Notes: generated from the sequence alone by a model not told the origin. A stretch of DNA of 64,000 nt from Saccharopolyspora gloriosae (GCF_022828475.1 NZ_CP059557.1:2837470-2901469), one strand, 5' to 3'. Positions 9,136 to 18,215 are shown, numbered from the stretch's first letter. Translations and numbers: made by a program.

Positions 9136-10526
9136 CCGCACTGAGTTTCGGCTACGGCACCAACGGATTCGCCAACCACCGGCTCACCGACGCCCTGCGG
9201 CTGATCGCCGAGCTGGGCTATGACGGCGTCGCGCTGACGCTCGACCACCACCACCTGGACCCGTTCGCCGACGACCTCCCCGAGCAGGTTCGCCGGGTGC
9301 GCGGCGAGCTGGATCGGCTGGGACTGTCGGTGGTCGTTGAGACCGGGGCGCGCTACCTGCTGGATCCGCACGTCAAGCACCATCCGACGCTCGTGTCGGC
9401 GGACAGCGAACGCCGCGTGGACTTCCTGCGGCGCTCGGTGCGCATCGCCGTCGATCTCGGGGCGGACGTGGTGTCGTTCTGGTCCGGAATCCGACCGTCC
9501 GATGTGGACGAGCCTACCGCGACTCGGCGGCTGGTCGAAGGAACGTCTCGGGTACTCGAAGAAGCCGACCGCCACGGCGTGCGCCTGGGACTCGAACCCG
9601 AACCCGGCATGGTCGTGGACACGGTCGACGCCGCACTGGCGTTGTGCGCACGGCTCGGCGAACCGGAACCGCTCGGCATCACGCTCGACGTCGGCCACTG
9701 CGTCGCGGTGGAACGCGACACCGCCGCCGAGTGCGTCCGGCGCCTGCGCGGCCGCCTGGTGCACGTGCAGCTCGACGACATGCGTCCCGGAGTGCACGAG
9801 CACCTGGAGTTCGGGGAGGGAGACCTCGACCTCTCCGAGACGCTGGACGCACTGACCGAGATCGGGTTCACCGGCCTCGCCGCCGTCGAACTGCCACGGC
9901 ACGGCCACGCCGCCCCGCAGGTCGCGCGACGCGCGATCGGTGCCCTGAGGCAGCCGTGGGTGAACGAGGCGCTCACCGAGGTGCGCAGGGAACCGGCGAG
10001 CATCGCGACGCTGTTTCCCGCAGTGGGCCGTCACGTCGGCCGCAGCCCGGTCGACCAGGACGATCCACAGGGACTCGTGCACGGCACCGTCGACGACCGG
10101 GCGCGCGGACGATTGCTGCACGCCCTCGCCGACAGCGTGGAACCGGCCCGGCTCGCCGAGGAGACGACGGCGCTGTACCGCTACGGCGACGACGCCGAAC
10201 GCCGAGGCGTGCTGCGCGCACTGGACGCGCTCGCCCGCCCGGAACTGATCCCGGCCGGAGTGGAGCTGGTGCGCGATGCCTTGCGCACCAACGACATCCG
10301 GCTCGTCGCCGCCGCGATGGGGCCGTTCGCCCAGCACCTCGACGACCACGCCTGGCGGCACGGCGTGCTCAAGTGCCTGTTCACCGGGGTGCCGCTGACC
10401 GCCGTCGCCGACTGGCGGCGCCGCGCCGACGACGAGCTCCGCCGCATGGTCACCGACTTCGCCGCCGAACGCCGCGCCGCCGGACGCACCGTCCCCGGCG
10501 ACGCCGTCGCACTCCTGGAGGCGTGA
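9132..10526 (+). CDS. Sugar-phosphate isomerase/epimerase TIM barrel fused to an EboA domain
   Basis: A 464-residue fusion. Residues 1 to about 270 are a xylose-isomerase-like TIM barrel. It keeps the metal-site strands of the family: 'LGLEPEPGMVVDT', 'ITLDVGHCVAVE' and 'HVQLDDM...HEHLEFGEGDLD'. From about residue 273 it is an EboA domain ('QPWVNEALTEVRREPASIATLFPAVGRHVGR'), rich in helices, with 'DVRLV'-like repeats near the end. In many bacteria EboA is a separate gene, so the fusion suggests that the two parts work on the same metabolite. The start GTG 9132 overlaps the EboC stop. The stop shares a base with the EboB start (TGATG). Confidence 0.82.
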   Translation: MTALSFGYGTNGFANHRLTDALRLIAELGYDGVALTLDHHHLDPFADDLPEQVRRVRGELDRLGLSVVVETGARYLLDPHVKHHPTLVSADSERRVDFLRRSVRIAVDLGADVVSFWSGIRPSDVDEPTATRRLVEGTSRVLEEADRHGVRLGLEPEPGMVVDTVDAALALCARLGEPEPLGITLDVGHCVAVERDTAAECVRRLRGRLVHVQLDDMRPGVHEHLEFGEGDLDLSETLDALTEIGFTGLAAVELPRHGHAAPQVARRAIGALRQPWVNEALTEVRREPASIATLFPAVGRHVGRSPVDQDDPQGLVHGTVDDRARGRLLHALADSVEPARLAEETTALYRYGDDAERRGVLRALDALARPELIPAGVELVRDALRTNDIRLVAAAMGPFAQHLDDHAWRHGVLKCLFTGVPLTAVADWRRRADDELRRMVTDFAAERRAAGRTVPGDAVALLEA

Positions 10527-11389
10527 TGCGCATCTTCGAACCGCACATCCACATGACTTCCCGAACCACCGACGACTACGAAGCGATGCACGCCGCCGGG
10601 GTTCGCGCGCTCGTTGAGCCCGCGTTCTGGCTCGGTCAGCCGCGCACCGGTGTCGGCTCGTTCACCGACTACTTCGACTCGCTGATCGGCTGGGAACGCT
10701 TCCGCGCCGCGCAGTTCGGCATCCGCCACCACGCGACGATCGCGCTCAACCCCAAGGAGGCCGGCGATCCCCGGTGCCGCGCGGTCCTCGACGTGCTGCC
10801 GCGCTACCTGGCCAAGGACGGCGTGGTCGCGGTCGGCGAGGTCGGCTACGACTCGATGACACCGGAAGAGGACGACGTGTTCGCCCACCAGCTCCAGCTG
10901 GCAGGCGAGGCCGAGTTGCCGGTGCTGGTGCACACGCCGCACCGGGACAAGCCGGCGGGCACCCGGCGCACCCTCGACGTGGTGCGCGAATCCGGGCTGC
11001 CGCCGCAACGAGTGCTCGTCGACCACCTCAACGAGGTCACCATCGATCTGGTCGCGGACACCGGATGCTGGCTGGGTTTCTCGATCTACCCGGACACCAA
11101 GATGGACGAGGAACGGATGGTCGCGCTGCTGCGCAGCTACGGCACCGACCGGATGGTGGTCAACTCCGCCGCCGACTGGGGCCGGTCGGACCCGCTGAAG
11201 ACGCGCGCCACCGGCGAGGCGATGCTGCGCGCCGGGTTCACCGACGCCGACGTCGAGAAAGTGCTGTGGCACAACCCGATCGCGTTCTACGGGCAGAGCG
11301 GTCGGCTCAACCTCGAACCACTGCCCGGTTTCACCGCCGAGGCGGCCACGTTCGCCGACAATTCAGTGCTCCGCGGATCACGGGAGTGA
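10526..11389 (+). CDS. eboB: TatD-like metal hydrolase, EboB
   Basis: A 287-residue TIM-barrel hydrolase of the TatD/amidohydrolase superfamily. The metal-binding HxH is at the start (EPHIHMTSR). Other metal-site positions are 'GEVGYDS', 'PVLVHTPHRDK', 'VLVDHLNE' and 'NSAADWG', in the family's order. TatD proteins hydrolyse nucleic acid ends or small esters; the ebo member has no established substrate. It is the EboB position of the metabolite-traffic cluster. Start ATG 10526 shares its first base with the preceding stop and lies behind the GGAGG at 10517-10521. Four bases separate its stop from the EboE start. Confidence 0.82.
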   Translation: MRIFEPHIHMTSRTTDDYEAMHAAGVRALVEPAFWLGQPRTGVGSFTDYFDSLIGWERFRAAQFGIRHHATIALNPKEAGDPRCRAVLDVLPRYLAKDGVVAVGEVGYDSMTPEEDDVFAHQLQLAGEAELPVLVHTPHRDKPAGTRRTLDVVRESGLPPQRVLVDHLNEVTIDLVADTGCWLGFSIYPDTKMDEERMVALLRSYGTDRMVVNSAADWGRSDPLKTRATGEAMLRAGFTDADVEKVLWHNPIAFYGQSGRLNLEPLPGFTAEAATFADNSVLRGSRE

Positions 11390-11393
11390 GCCG

Positions 11394-12479
11394 ATGCTGT
11401 CCTACTGCACCAACGTGCACCCCGCGGAGAACCTCGACGGGGTGTGCGCGCAACTCGCCGGCCACGCCGCGTCCGTCCGCGAGCGACTCGGCATCGACAC
11501 CCTCGGCGTGGGCCTGTGGCTCGCGGCGGATCTGGCCGAGCGGCTCGCCGCCGACGCCGAGGCGTTGCGCAGGCTGAAGTCCGAACTGGACCGTCACGGG
11601 CTCGTCACGGTCACGCTCAACGCCTTCCCGTACCGGGGTTTCCACGACCCGGTGGTCAAGCACCGGGTGTACGAGCCGCGCTGGACCTCGCCGCAGCGCG
11701 TGCACTACACGCTGCGCTGCGCCGAAGTCCTCGCCGGGCTGCTGCCCGAAGGCGGCCGGGGAAGCATCTCGACGCTCCCGTTGGGGTGGCGGGCACCGTG
11801 GAGCGTCCGCGACGAGAGCACGGCACGCAGGCACCTGGATCGGGTCGCGGCCGAACTGCGCCTGCTGGAGCAGCGAACCGGCCGGAAGGTGCGGTTGGCC
11901 GTCGAGCCGGAGCCCGGGTGCCTCCTGGACACCGTCGCGGATGCGCTGAGCTGGCTGCCCGGGTGCGACACCGACTACATCGGACTGTGCCTGGACACCT
12001 GCCACCTGGCGGTGTCGTTCGCCGATCCCGCCGCGACCGTGCGCACGATCGCGGCGAGCGGCGTCGACATCGTCAAGGTCCAGGCCTCCGCCGCGCTGCA
12101 CGCCGACGACCCCGGCGCGGTGCGCGACGAACTCGCCCGCTACGCCGAACCCCGCTACCTGCACCAGGTCCGGGAGCACTGCTCCGACGGAATCCGCTCC
12201 TGCGACGACCTTCCCCGAGCGTTCGACGAACTCCCCGGAGTCGGCCCGTGGCGGGTGCACTTCCACGTCCCGGTGCATTGGGCGACCGAAGGGCCGGTCC
12301 GCCCGACGACCGGAGTGCTGCGCGAAACCCTCGCCGCGCTGGCGGATCCGCTGCCGGACATCGAGGTCGAGACCTACACCTGGACCGTGCTGCCCGAACC
12401 GCCCGAGTCCCTGGCCGACGGGATCGCGGCGGAGCTGTCGTTCACCCAGCGACTCCTCGACGAACGGGGAACCCGATGA
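11394..12479 (+). CDS. eboE: Metabolite traffic protein EboE
   Basis: A 361-residue TIM-barrel protein of the EboE family. It opens with 'LSYCTNVHPAENLDGV' and has 'NAFPYRGFHDPVVKHRVYEP', a very characteristic EboE stretch, followed by 'LAVEPEPGCLLDT' and 'CLDTCHLAVSF'. It ends with 'VHFHVPVHWA' and 'ETYTWTVLP'. It is distantly related to xylose-isomerase-like epimerases. In the cyanobacterium Nostoc punctiforme the ebo genes are needed to pass a scytonemin precursor to the periplasm; the reaction of EboE is unknown. The start ATG 11394 lies four bases after the EboB stop. The stop overlaps the EboF start (ATGA at 12476-12479). Confidence 0.88.
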   Translation: MLSYCTNVHPAENLDGVCAQLAGHAASVRERLGIDTLGVGLWLAADLAERLAADAEALRRLKSELDRHGLVTVTLNAFPYRGFHDPVVKHRVYEPRWTSPQRVHYTLRCAEVLAGLLPEGGRGSISTLPLGWRAPWSVRDESTARRHLDRVAAELRLLEQRTGRKVRLAVEPEPGCLLDTVADALSWLPGCDTDYIGLCLDTCHLAVSFADPAATVRTIAASGVDIVKVQASAALHADDPGAVRDELARYAEPRYLHQVREHCSDGIRSCDDLPRAFDELPGVGPWRVHFHVPVHWATEGPVRPTTGVLRETLAALADPLPDIEVETYTWTVLPEPPESLADGIAAELSFTQRLLDERGTR

Positions 12480-13861
12480 AACCCGTCCTGCTGCTCGACG
12501 TCGTGGGCCTCACTCCTGCGCTGCTCGCCCACATGCCCAACCTGCGGGCCGTCGCCGCCGACGGGTGGCAAGCCGAGCTCGGCACCGTGCTCCCGGCGGT
12601 GACGTGCAGCGCCCAGTCCACGTTCCTGACCGGGACGATGCCCGCCGAGCACGGAATCGTCGGCAACGGCTGGTACTTCCGCGAGCTCGGCGAGGTCCTC
12701 TTCTGGCGCCAGCACAACGGACTCGTGCACGGCGACAAGGTGTGGGAGACCGCGCGCCGCACCAGCCTGGGCTACACCGCGGCGAACGTGTGCTGGTGGT
12801 ACGCGATGGGCGCGGGCACGGACTGGACCGTGACGCCCCGCCCGATCTACCACGCCGACGGCCGCAAATCCCCCGACTGCTACACGCGACCGCCGGAACT
12901 GCACGACTCCCTCACCGCGGACCTCGGCAAGTTCCCGCTGTTCCACTACTGGGGGCCGACCGCGGACATCACCTCCACCCGGTGGATCGCCGCCGCCGCC
13001 CGCCGCATCATGCATCGGCACCGCCCCGACCTGCTGCTGTGCTACGTGCCGCACCTCGACTACGACTTGCAACGGCACGGCCCGCACAGCCCGCAGGCCC
13101 GCGCGGCCGCGGTCGAGGTCGACCGAGCCGTCGCCGGGCTGCTGGAAGAGGCGCGGGACGCGGCGGCGACCATCGTGGTGCTCAGCGAGTACGGGATCAC
13201 CCCGGTGCACCGGCAGATCCACCTCAACCGGGCGCTGCGCAGGGAAGGTCTGCTCGACGTCCACACCCAGGCGGGCATGGAATACCTCGACCCGTGGGCG
13301 TCGCGCGCGTTCGCCGTCGCCGACCACCAGGCCGCGCACGTCTACGTCCGCGACGAGTCGGACTTGCCACGCGTCCGCGGCCTGGTCGCCGCACTACCCG
13401 GCGTCGACGAAGTGCTCGATCGAACCTCGCAGGCCCGCCACGGCCTGGACCACCCGCGAGCGGGCGACCTCGTCGCGGTCGCCGAGCCGGACGCCTGGTT
13501 CACCTACTACTACTGGCTCGACCAGGACAGGGCGCCGGATTTCGCCAGGGGAGTGGAGATCCACCGCAAACCCGGCTACGACCCCGCCGAACTGTTCCTC
13601 GATCCCGACGACCGCTGGGTCAAGGCCAAGGCCGCGATGAACCTCGCGAAGAAGAAGGCCGGCCTGCGCTACGCCATGAACGTCGTGCCGCTGGACGGGC
13701 GCTTCATCCGCGGTTCCCACGGACGCCTGCCGGATGCCCCGGACGACGGGCCGGTCCTGCTGTGCTCCGATCCGCGCGTCCCCGCCGCCGTCGAACGCAC
13801 CGGTCGCCTCGCCGCCACCGACGTGCACGACCTGGTGTTGAAGCTGCACGGAATCCGCTGA
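12476..13861 (+). CDS. eboF: Type I phosphodiesterase/nucleotide pyrophosphatase-like protein, EboF
   Basis: A 461-residue member of the alkaline-phosphatase superfamily. Metal and nucleophile positions are visible: the first Asp in LLLDVVG, 'PAVTCSAQSTFLTG' with the nucleophile Thr, 'YVPHLDYDLQRHGP', 'VLSEYGITPVH' and 'RGSHGRLPDAPDDGPVL' with the final His. It probably cleaves a phosphodiester or pyrophosphate of an activated metabolite. It holds the EboF position of the cluster. No signal peptide is seen, so it should act in the cytoplasm. The start ATG 12476 overlaps the EboE stop. A 24-base gap with GAAAGGAC leads to the last gene of the block. Confidence 0.85.
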   Translation: MKPVLLLDVVGLTPALLAHMPNLRAVAADGWQAELGTVLPAVTCSAQSTFLTGTMPAEHGIVGNGWYFRELGEVLFWRQHNGLVHGDKVWETARRTSLGYTAANVCWWYAMGAGTDWTVTPRPIYHADGRKSPDCYTRPPELHDSLTADLGKFPLFHYWGPTADITSTRWIAAAARRIMHRHRPDLLLCYVPHLDYDLQRHGPHSPQARAAAVEVDRAVAGLLEEARDAAATIVVLSEYGITPVHRQIHLNRALRREGLLDVHTQAGMEYLDPWASRAFAVADHQAAHVYVRDESDLPRVRGLVAALPGVDEVLDRTSQARHGLDHPRAGDLVAVAEPDAWFTYYYWLDQDRAPDFARGVEIHRKPGYDPAELFLDPDDRWVKAKAAMNLAKKKAGLRYAMNVVPLDGRFIRGSHGRLPDAPDDGPVLLCSDPRVPAAVERTGRLAATDVHDLVLKLHGIR

Positions 13862-13885
13862 AACCAGAGTTTGAAAGGACGACTC

Positions 13886-14719
13886 ATGTCGCTTCCCCGC
13901 AGAACCCTGCTGCACACCACCGCGGTGCTCGCCGCCGCCGCAGCGACCGGTGCCGGAGCCGCCACCGCCGGAGCCACCGGTGCCGCGCGTCCCGGTCGCA
14001 TCCCGCACCGGGCCATCAGCATCCAGCTCTACACGCTGCGTTCCCTGCTGGACGCGGACTTGGAGGCAACGCTGCGGCAGGTGGCCGACATCGGCTACCG
14101 GACCGTCGAAACGGCCGACACGCACGGCCGCACTCCAGCCGAATTCCGGACGATCCTGGACGACCTCGGGCTGCGCGCCACATCCGGTCACGCGGACCTC
14201 GAAGGTGACGTCGACGCCCTCATCGAGGACGCGCACACCCTGGGCCACCGCTACCTGGTCGTGCCGCACGCGGAGTTCGACACGGCCGACGGCTGGCGCG
14301 AATTCGCCGACCAGCTCAACGAAGCCGGGCGGAAGTGCCGCGCCGCAGGACTCCGGTTCAGCTACCACAACCACGACCACGAGTTCGCCCCGATCGACGG
14401 CGAGCTCCCGTACGACATCCTGCGAGACCGCACGGAGCGCGGGCTCGTTCACTTCGAACTCGACCTGTACTGGGCGGTGCACGCGGGCCAGGACGTGCTC
14501 GCGCTGATCGACGCCGAACGCGACCGCATCCGCCAGCTCCACGTCAAAGACCGCACGCCGGGCGGCGACATGACCGACCCGGGCACCGGAACCCTGAACT
14601 TCCCGGAGATCTTCGACCACGCGAGAGCCCGCGAATTCATCGTCGAACACGACAACCCGACCGACGCCCTGACCACCGCCCGCGTCGGCTACGACTACCT
14701 CCGCACGGTCCGCTGGTGA
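13886..14719 (+). CDS. Tat-exported sugar-phosphate isomerase/epimerase-like protein
   Basis: A 277-residue protein with a twin-arginine signal (SLPRRTLLHTTAV, then an Ala-rich core to about residue 36). Its mature part is a xylose-isomerase-like TIM barrel: 'ISIQLYTLRSLLDADLEATL', 'GYRTVETADTHG', 'FSYHNHDHEFAP' with a metal-binding His/Glu pair, 'HFELDLYWAVHAG' and 'LHVKDRTPGGDM'. Tat export implies folding with a metal before secretion. Being the last gene of the ebo block, it may act on the exported metabolite outside the membrane. I chose ATG 13886 because GAAAGGAC lies at 13873-13880; an alternative start five codons upstream would overlap that site. Confidence 0.85.
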   Translation: MSLPRRTLLHTTAVLAAAAATGAGAATAGATGAARPGRIPHRAISIQLYTLRSLLDADLEATLRQVADIGYRTVETADTHGRTPAEFRTILDDLGLRATSGHADLEGDVDALIEDAHTLGHRYLVVPHAEFDTADGWREFADQLNEAGRKCRAAGLRFSYHNHDHEFAPIDGELPYDILRDRTERGLVHFELDLYWAVHAGQDVLALIDAERDRIRQLHVKDRTPGGDMTDPGTGTLNFPEIFDHARAREFIVEHDNPTDALTTARVGYDYLRTVRW

Positions 14720-14742
14720 CCGCTTCCGGCTCGTGCTGAGCA

Positions 14743-14777
14743 CGCCACCCTCACGAGCCCGGCCGGTGGGGGTGGCG
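14743..14777. terminator. Stem-loop between convergent ebo block and IclR gene
   Basis: An 8-bp stem, CGCCACCC (14743-14750) with GGGTGGCG (14770-14777), encloses 19 bases. It sits 23 bases after the last + strand stop and 244 bases before the end of the - strand IclR gene, where a terminator serving one or both convergent units is expected. I see nothing else in the roughly 300-base gap 14720-15020. Confidence 0.45.
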
Positions 14778-15020
14778 GCCCAGGGAAGTGACCCCGCAGC
14801 CGAACGGGCGAGGAATCGGCACACCGCAGCACGTCTCAACAGGGGCAGCGGACCGGCCGGAGCCATGACAGGCCGCCCGGTCAGTGGGCGTACATGGGGA
14901 GCGCTGCCGCGCGGTTCGGTGCCGGGAGCCTGAACGCCACCGATCGCGATCGTTGACCCGCTGCTCGACGTCGAGCGACCACCATCATCGAGATCGGTGC
15001 CGACCGGCCCGCGGTGGTCG

Positions 15021-15815
15021 TCAGTGCTTGACGGAGTCCCGCCAGAACAGTTCGACGAGGCGGTCGACGATGCGCTGCATCTGGTGGAGGGCTTCGGGGA
15101 TGCGGTCACGACCGAAGCGGCTGCGGGGACCGTTGAGGGTCAGCACCGCCACCAAGGTCCCGGCGCTGTCGCGGATCGGGCGCGACAGCGACAGCAGCTC
15201 CGGTTCGAGTTCGTTGTCGATGACGGCGAAACCCTGTTCGCGGACCTGCTGCAGTTCCTTCAACAGGGCGTCGCGGTCGGTGATGGTCTGCGGGGTGAAC
15301 GCTTCGAGCTCGTCGGGCAGCGTCGCGCGCAGCGCGTCGGCGGACTGTTCGGCCAGCAGCACCTTGCCGGTCGAGCTGGCGTGCATCGGGAACCGTTGGC
15401 CGACCATGTTGCGCGACAGCACACCGACGACGTGCGAACCGACGGCCTCTGCGACGAGGTCGAGTCCGTCCAGGGAGTTCGGGATGGACAGCGCCACGGA
15501 CTCGTTGAACTCGTCGGCCAGCTGCTGCAGCACCGGCCGGGCGTGCGCGACCAGACCGGCGTAGGGGTCGGCGTTCCTGCCCAAGCGGGCCAGTTCCCAG
15601 CCGAGGACGTAGTTGGTGTCGATGCGGTCGACGAGGCCGCCCTGTTCGAGGCTGTAGAGCAGCCGGAACGCGGTCGGCCTGCTCAGTCCCGCCGCTTTCG
15701 CGAGCGTGGTGACGGTGGCTCCGGTGCGCGGCTGGGCGGCCAGTTCGCGAAGCAGCCGTACGGCCTTGGTGACCGACTTGTTGATCAAGTCCGACTGCTT
15801 GGGCTCGTCGCCCAT
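15021..15815 (-). CDS. IclR-family transcriptional regulator
   Basis: A 264-residue IclR protein. Residues about 13-72 are the winged helix-turn-helix ('TTLAKAAGLSRPTAFRLLYSLEQGGLV'). Residues about 85-255 are the effector-binding domain, with the usual 'RFPMHASSTGKVLLAE' and 'GFAVIDNELEPELLSLSRPI'. The start at 15815 has a strong AGGAGG about 10 bases upstream. It lies 147 bases downstream of the monooxygenase gene on the same strand, with its own short upstream region holding an inverted repeat. It is the likely regulator of the monooxygenase, flavin-reductase and amine-oxidase genes and perhaps of itself. IclR proteins mostly sense small aromatic or aliphatic acids; the effector here is unknown. 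Confidence 0.92.
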   Translation of the reverse strand: MGDEPKQSDLINKSVTKAVRLLRELAAQPRTGATVTTLAKAAGLSRPTAFRLLYSLEQGGLVDRIDTNYVLGWELARLGRNADPYAGLVAHARPVLQQLADEFNESVALSIPNSLDGLDLVAEAVGSHVVGVLSRNMVGQRFPMHASSTGKVLLAEQSADALRATLPDELEAFTPQTITDRDALLKELQQVREQGFAVIDNELEPELLSLSRPIRDSAGTLVAVLTLNGPRSRFGRDRIPEALHQMQRIVDRLVELFWRDSVKH

Positions 15816-15853
15816 CGCCTCTCGCCTCCTGATCGCGTCTGGCTGGGGGAGCC

Positions 15854-15865
15854 GTTCGTGCGAAC
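15854..15865. promoter_or_regulatory. Inverted repeat upstream of the IclR gene
   Basis: GTTCG-TG-CGAAC forms a 5+5 inverted repeat 39 bases ahead of the IclR start. Its half-site (CGTTC/GAACG) is the same as in the two repeats upstream of the amine-oxidase gene, but in the opposite arrangement. It is a candidate autoregulatory site. Confidence 0.4.
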
Positions 15866-15962
15866 AGGCTAACAGGAGCGTTCACTTAGTGGACACGATG
15901 GTCAGGAAGCGCTTCTTGGTGCGGGGCTGCGGCTTCACGTTGAAACCGCAGCCCATGGCGGG

Positions 15963-17375
15963 TCAGGCGGGAGAGACTTCGAACTCCCGCAGGGGTTCCG
16001 CTTCCTGCGCGCGGGTGAACCTGCGGCCCGGGTGGTCGTCGGCGAGGCGGGTGCTGCCGGGGCCGTGGAGCTTCTCGCGCAGGGTCCGGCCCTCGTATTC
16101 GGTCCAGATCGCTTCGCGGCGCCGCAGTTCGGGCACGACGAGCTCGATGAAGTCGGCGATGTCCTGGTACTTGACGGCGTTGCCGAGGTTGAACCCGTCG
16201 ATGTCGCAGTCTTCGACCCAGCTGATCAGTTCGTTGGCGACGGTCCGCGGTGAGCCGACGATGGTGGGGCCGCTGCCGCCGATCCCGATGAATTCGGCGA
16301 TGTCGCGCGGTGTCCACTCGCGGTCCGGGTCCATCTTGGAGAACAGGTCGACCATGGTCTGCCCGGCGTCGGTCTTGACGTGGCGCAACGGCACGTCCGG
16401 GTCGAACCGGGACATGTCCAGGGCGGTCCAGCCGCTGTAGCGGGCCATCGCGCCGGAGTAGCTGACGAGCCTGCGGTACTGCTCGTATTTCGCGTGCGCC
16501 TGCTCGTCGGTGGGCGCGCACACGACGTTGAGCATCTGCAGCACTCGCAGCGAACGCGGATCCCGGCCGGCTTGTGCGGCCTGCAGGCGCAGCGCGTCGA
16601 CCTGCTTGCGCAGCGCCTTCTTCGATACGGCGTTGACGAACACGCCTTCGGCGTGGGCGGCGGCCAGCGCGCGGCCCTTCGACGAGCCACCCGCCTGGAA
16701 GATCACCGGGGTGCGCTGCGGCGAGGGCTCGCAGAGGGCGAACCCGGGCACGGTGAAGTACTTGCCCCGGTGGTGGATGTCGTGCACCCGCCGCGGATCA
16801 GCGTAGACGCAGCGTTCGCGGTCGCGGACCACGGCGTCCTCGTCCCACGACCCCTCCCACAGCTTGTAGCAGACCTCCAGGTGCTCGGCGGCCACGGCGT
16901 AGCGCTCGTCGTGGGAGGTCAGCAGGCCGTTGCCGATGTTGCGCGCGGCGCTGTCGGCGTAGGAGGTCACCAGGTTCCAGCCGATGCGGCCGTCGGTGAG
17001 GTGGTCGAGGGTGCTGAACTTGCGGGCCAGCGAGTAGGGGTGCTCGTAGGTCGTCGAGCCGGTCAGGCCGAACCCCAGGTGCTCGGTGGCGGCGGCCATC
17101 GCGGAGATCACCAGTGCCGGGTCGTTGGCGGGCAATTGCGCGCCGTCGGCGAGGGCTCCGGCGGCGCTGCCCTGGTAGACGTCGTGGTATCCGGCGTTGT
17201 CGGCGAAGAACACGCCGTCGAACCGGCCCTGTTCGAGCAGCCGGGCGTACTCGGTCCAATACCGGACGTCCTTGTAGCGGTGGCCCTGATCCTTCTCGTG
17301 CCGCCACAATCCCGCGGAGAGGTGCGCCGGACCTTGGAACTCGAAGGCGAACAGCCGCATGCGGCGAGACAGCAT
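15963..17375 (-). CDS. LLM-class flavin-dependent monooxygenase (NtaA/SnaA/DszA family)
   Basis: A 470-residue FMNH2-dependent monooxygenase of the bacterial luciferase superfamily. Family landmarks are 'YARLLEQGRFDGVFFADN', 'AMAAATEHLGFGLTGSTTYEHPY', 'GRIGWNLVTSYADSAARN', 'GKYFTVPGFALCEPSPQRTPVIFQAGGS' and 'EFIGIGGSGPTIVGS'. These enzymes hydroxylate or split C-N or C-S bonds using reduced flavin from a separate reductase, which is the next upstream gene. I chose the start at 17375 because AGGAGT lies 7 bases ahead; an open extension of 69 residues has no family similarity. The 295 bases between this gene and the reductase hold nothing I recognise apart from a single CGTTC half-site near 17432. 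Confidence 0.9.
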   Translation of the reverse strand: MLSRRMRLFAFEFQGPAHLSAGLWRHEKDQGHRYKDVRYWTEYARLLEQGRFDGVFFADNAGYHDVYQGSAAGALADGAQLPANDPALVISAMAAATEHLGFGLTGSTTYEHPYSLARKFSTLDHLTDGRIGWNLVTSYADSAARNIGNGLLTSHDERYAVAAEHLEVCYKLWEGSWDEDAVVRDRERCVYADPRRVHDIHHRGKYFTVPGFALCEPSPQRTPVIFQAGGSSKGRALAAAHAEGVFVNAVSKKALRKQVDALRLQAAQAGRDPRSLRVLQMLNVVCAPTDEQAHAKYEQYRRLVSYSGAMARYSGWTALDMSRFDPDVPLRHVKTDAGQTMVDLFSKMDPDREWTPRDIAEFIGIGGSGPTIVGSPRTVANELISWVEDCDIDGFNLGNAVKYQDIADFIELVVPELRRREAIWTEYEGRTLREKLHGPGSTRLADDHPGRRFTRAQEAEPLREFEVSPA

Positions 17376-17670
17376 TGTCTTACTCCTGTTCAGATTCCGA
17401 AGGGGTGGAACGGGATTCGTGAGTCCTTGCAGAACGATTGCTCTGTTTCGCGTCAGCGGCGGCGCGGCTGAGGTTGCGCCGCCCGACCACCTGCGCAGCT
17501 CCTTCTGAACGGACTCCTTGCTGCTGCGCTTCGAGCCACCGTCGCGATGCCCCCGGGTGATGTGGGGAGTGGATTCGCGCATCGCTTCCGGCAGCAGGAA
17601 CTCAGGGGAGTTGGCCCGGAGGTGATCCTCATCCGCTGGGCGCTCCCATCTCCTCGTGCTGCCGGGGGCG

Positions 17671-18174
17671 TCAGGGGGTCGGTTCGCGGTAGCCGCCGAG
17701 AGCGCCGCGGTGGAAGATCAGCGGCCGCCCGTCACCGGCCTGCAGGCGCAGCACCTCGGCGATCACGATCACGTGGTCGCCGCCTTCCAGTTCTTGCCTG
17801 ATCGTGCAGTCGATCCAGGCGTGCGCACCGGCGATCTGCGGGCTTCCCTCGGTGGAGTCGTGCCAGTTCAACGCGGCGAACTTGTCGCCCCGCCTGCTCG
17901 ACATCGCGTGGCAGACGTCGTGCTGGCCGTCGGACAGGACGCTGGCGCTGAAGTGCCGGGCGGCGCGGAGCTTCGGCCAGCTGGACGAGGTGGCCGCGAC
18001 GCTGAAGGTGACCAGTGGCGGGTCGAGCGACAGTGATTGGAACGTGCCCACGACGAGACCGGCGGGCGCACCGGTGCCGGGGTCACGTCCGGCCACGACG
18101 GTCACGCCGGTGGGCAGGTGACCGATGACGTCGCGGAAATAACGGGGCTCGATCGTCGCAGTCGGCAGTGTCAT
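17671..18174 (-). CDS. Flavin reductase (FMN-binding split-barrel) partner
   Basis: A 167-residue flavin reductase-like protein. It reads 'YFRDVIGHLPTGVTVVAG', 'GLVVGTFQSLSLDPPLVTFSV' and 'FSASVLSDGQHDVCHAMSS', then the late 'HAWIDCTIRQELEGGDHVIVIAEV' strand pattern. It should reduce FMN with NAD(P)H and hand it to the LLM monooxygenase encoded downstream. The start at 18174 has GGAGGA about 8 bases upstream. Its start lies 41 bases after the amine-oxidase stop, so the two genes are probably co-transcribed. Length and motifs are normal for the family. Confidence 0.9.
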   Translation of the reverse strand: MTLPTATIEPRYFRDVIGHLPTGVTVVAGRDPGTGAPAGLVVGTFQSLSLDPPLVTFSVAATSSSWPKLRAARHFSASVLSDGQHDVCHAMSSRRGDKFAALNWHDSTEGSPQIAGAHAWIDCTIRQELEGGDHVIVIAEVLRLQAGDGRPLIFHRGALGGYREPTP

Positions 18175-18215
18175 GATCGCGTTCCTCCTGTTCGGTTACC
18201 GGTTTTGCGTTGCGG

